This document shows, piece after piece, positions 22,911-24,552 of a stretch of 24,552 nt of DNA; the stretch's first letter is position 1; every line of letters starts with the position of its first letter. The DNA comes from Dehalococcoidia bacterium (lineage in GTDB: Bacteria; Chloroflexota; Dehalococcoidia; Bin125): contig RKRS01000213.1 in assembly GCA_007571275.1 (NCBI GenBank), positions 1 through 24,552 of the forward strand, in the 5' to 3' direction. Made by a program: the position numbers and the translations under genes. The notes under the pieces were generated by a model, which made no database searches, was not told where the DNA came from, and saw only the letters and a program-made list of their open reading frames with translations.

Positions 22911-24131
22911 GTGTTCATTCTGGCTGTCCAACAACTGCTGACAAAAAAACTACGCAGCGCGTTGACGGTGCTGGGCTTTGGCGTCTGCGTCAACCTGTAC
23001 ATCGTGGTTACTACCGTGATGCGCTTCATTACCGAAGATCTCGATCTGCAGGTACAACGATTTACCGGCATCCTGTTCGTGCAATCGCGCGGCCTGACCG
23101 GTCTCTCGGGCATTGAGTGGCCGCCGATCTCTTCAACGATCTCGGTATCCGAAGCGGCCACCGTGATCTCGCACCCGTCGGTCGATCAACAGCGCTCGAC
23201 GATGGTCTCGTTTGCCTCTCTCGCCCCGCCGCCCTATCCGACCGCGCCGCCGGAGGCGCTGCTGGTCGGGATTGAAGAGGGCAAGGAGGATGTCTTCCTC
23301 AATGGCGCAACAGCGCTGGCCGGGCGCTCCAGGTTTCCTGAGCGCAATGCAGACAACGACTCTGACGCTGCGCCGCCTGCGATCCTTGGCGTTCTCGCCG
23401 CGCGTCACTTCGCTCGTGTGGCTTCCGCGACGACGGAAGTACCGTCGCCGGTTGGACCGATTGCGCTCGCCGCGCTGGGCAGCACGATTGCCGTTCGCGG
23501 TACCGAGTTCGAGGTACAGGGCATTCTTGAACCAGAGACCAATCAGCTGCTGCGTTCGGCAGTCCTGGTACCACTGGAGCAGGCGCAATGCGTGTTACAG
23601 TCTCCCGACTCGGTGACGGCATTGCTGGTATCGCCGAAACGCGCTTCGGATATCGATCCACTACAGAAAACAATCGAGGCAAATCACGAAGAGCTGATGG
23701 TGATCTCCGATCGTCAATTGGCGGCAAACGCCCGCAAGTTGCTGGATCGGGTGAACCAGCTGTTCGACGTCGTGCGCTGGACATCGGTATCTGTGGCGGC
23801 GCTGTTGATTGCCATCGTGATGTTCGTCTCCGTGCTGGAACGCACCCGTGAGCTCGGCACATTACGCGCCATCGGAGCGCCGCGGCGGTCGTTGCTGTCG
23901 CTGATCCTGTCGGAATCGGCTGGGTTCGCCATGGCTGGATCGATGGTTGGGGTACCCATGTCGCGGCTCGTGATTCGGCAGGCGCTTGGCCCCGACGCGG
24001 TGAGTCTGCGTTCCCGAGAGATCGAGTGGGGGGCAGCCGGGATTCTCAGCCTATGCTCAATAGTCGCAGCGCTGATGCCAGCCTGGCGCGCGGTCCAGGT
24101 CGATCCGATCATCGCGCTGCGCTACGAGTGA
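22911..24131 (+). CDS. Short FtsX-family ABC permease (406 aa), third exporter
   Basis: A permease with helices at about 15-37 (SALTVLGFGVCVNLYIVVTT), 290-308, 328-350 and 373-391. A large external domain lies at about 40-285, and the cytoplasmic motif LERTRELGTLRAIGAPRR is at 309-326. The tail AWRAVQVDPIIALRYE matches the FtsX end block. The external domain is proline-rich in its first part (SLAPPPYPTAPPEALLVG) and only distantly like MacB. The GTG start at 22911 has AGGAG 7 nt upstream. The ATPase gene starts 9 nt after the stop. No adaptor gene is adjacent within the window, so this may work as a LolCDE- or DevC-like two-part system, or with a partner beyond the edge. Confidence 0.92.
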   Translation: MFILAVQQLLTKKLRSALTVLGFGVCVNLYIVVTTVMRFITEDLDLQVQRFTGILFVQSRGLTGLSGIEWPPISSTISVSEAATVISHPSVDQQRSTMVSFASLAPPPYPTAPPEALLVGIEEGKEDVFLNGATALAGRSRFPERNADNDSDAAPPAILGVLAARHFARVASATTEVPSPVGPIALAALGSTIAVRGTEFEVQGILEPETNQLLRSAVLVPLEQAQCVLQSPDSVTALLVSPKRASDIDPLQKTIEANHEELMVISDRQLAANARKLLDRVNQLFDVVRWTSVSVAALLIAIVMFVSVLERTRELGTLRAIGAPRRSLLSLILSESAGFAMAGSMVGVPMSRLVIRQALGPDAVSLRSREIEWGAAGILSLCSIVAALMPAWRAVQVDPIIALRYE

Positions 24132-24140
24132 GACCGCTCC

Positions 24141-24552
24141 ATGAGTGACCAACAACCCAAGTCGAGTGCCCTCGAGGCGCCCGAAGAACGAACGCCCTTG
24201 CTCTCGGTGCGAAATCTGGAGCGCATCTACCGACTCGGCGAACAAACCATCCATGCGCTCGAGCCGCTCAACCTGGACATTCACCAGGGAGACTTCATCG
24301 CCATTGCAGGACCATCAGGCTCCGGTAAGTCAACGCTGTTGCAGCTGCTGGGTCTGGTCGATTCACCGACGGCCGGGGAGGTGCGAGTCCGCAACCAGGC
24401 CGCGCAGGATCTTGGCCGAGAGCAACGCGCCGAGCTGAGACTCAAGACGCTCGGATTCGTCTTTCAGGCGTTCAATCTGCTCCAAATGCTCACTGCGCGG
24501 CAAAATGTGGAGATCGCTCTTGCTCTGGCCGGTTTTCCGCGACGCAAGCGGC
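24141..24552 (+). CDS. ABC transporter ATP-binding protein, partial (C-terminus beyond window)
   Basis: The first 137 codons of an ATPase that runs off the window. After a polar extension of about 22 residues come LLSVRNLERIYRLGEQTIHA, Walker A GPSGSGKST at about 59-67 and the Q-loop region LGFVFQAFNLLQMLTARQNV. The signature, Walker B and switch lie outside the window. Subfamily blocks are MacB/LolD-like. The ATG at 24141 is 9 nt after the permease stop, so the two form an operon. The family assignment is firm despite truncation. Confidence 0.93.
   Translation, partial: MSDQQPKSSALEAPEERTPLLSVRNLERIYRLGEQTIHALEPLNLDIHQGDFIAIAGPSGSGKSTLLQLLGLVDSPTAGEVRVRNQAAQDLGREQRAELRLKTLGFVFQAFNLLQMLTARQNVEIALALAGFPRRKR

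Noticed and set aside
1..24552. Mobile element, integrase, tRNA or attachment site that would mark an island
   Set aside because: No transposase, integrase, tRNA or terminal repeats were found on either strand; codon use looks uniform by eye.

Overview
The window is a GC-rich, densely coded bacterial segment. Most genes have clear Shine-Dalgarno sequences, several start with GTG and one with TTG, and many neighbours overlap or nearly touch. The mix of family III CoA-transferases, a thiolase-fold/DUF35 pair, repeat-rich MacA-like adaptors, MacB/FtsX-type exporters and a sortase-like tail on a surface protein suggests a monoderm or atypical-envelope bacterium. Chloroflexota (for example SAR202/Dehalococcoidia relatives) is my best guess, with Actinomycetota second. 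This is inference from gene content, as no rRNA or marker gene is present. I found no tRNA, rRNA, CRISPR array, insertion sequence or attachment site, and no gene-free stretch longer than 300 bases (the largest is 214 nt, 10273-10486).

Left block, minus strand (1-1428): a small one-helix membrane protein, a hypothetical protein, a [2Fe-2S] ferredoxin and a LysR regulator cut by the window edge, probably one transcript. Plus strand (1584-5285): a nitronate monooxygenase-like flavoprotein and two overlapping family III CoA-transferases, only one of which keeps the expected catalytic Asp. Minus strand (5282-10272): an ABC ATPase, an 1114-residue double FtsX permease and an alpha/beta hydrolase, overlapping like an operon and read convergently with the CoA-transferases.

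Middle (10487-16108): a small NTF2-like protein; an aldo/keto reductase and a fumarylacetoacetase-fold hydratase (minus strand); a divergent HD-like DUF6817-type protein; then a plus-strand set of a cysteine-less thiolase-fold protein, a Zn-ribbon/OB-fold DUF35 protein and a short-chain dehydrogenase. The thiolase-fold protein resembles the steroid side-chain aldolase Ltp2, which also works with a DUF35 partner. The block reads as CoA-thioester catabolism of a lipid, sterol or aromatic-type substrate, but the substrate cannot be named from sequence.

Right block, plus strand (16256-24552): a tripartite exporter operon whose 943-residue adaptor has a giant helical hairpin built of 33-residue repeats on both arms, followed by its ATPase and MacB-like permease; a second short-chain dehydrogenase clearly paralogous to the first; a secreted Spondin_N-like protein with a C-terminal MPNTG motif plus membrane anchor; a good factor-independent terminator; and a third exporter (short FtsX permease plus ATPase, cut by the window end).

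The main points of interest are the symmetric repeat architecture of the adaptor, the Ltp2-like aldolase module, the asymmetric CoA-transferase pair, and the duplicated dehydrogenases on either side of the exporter operon.
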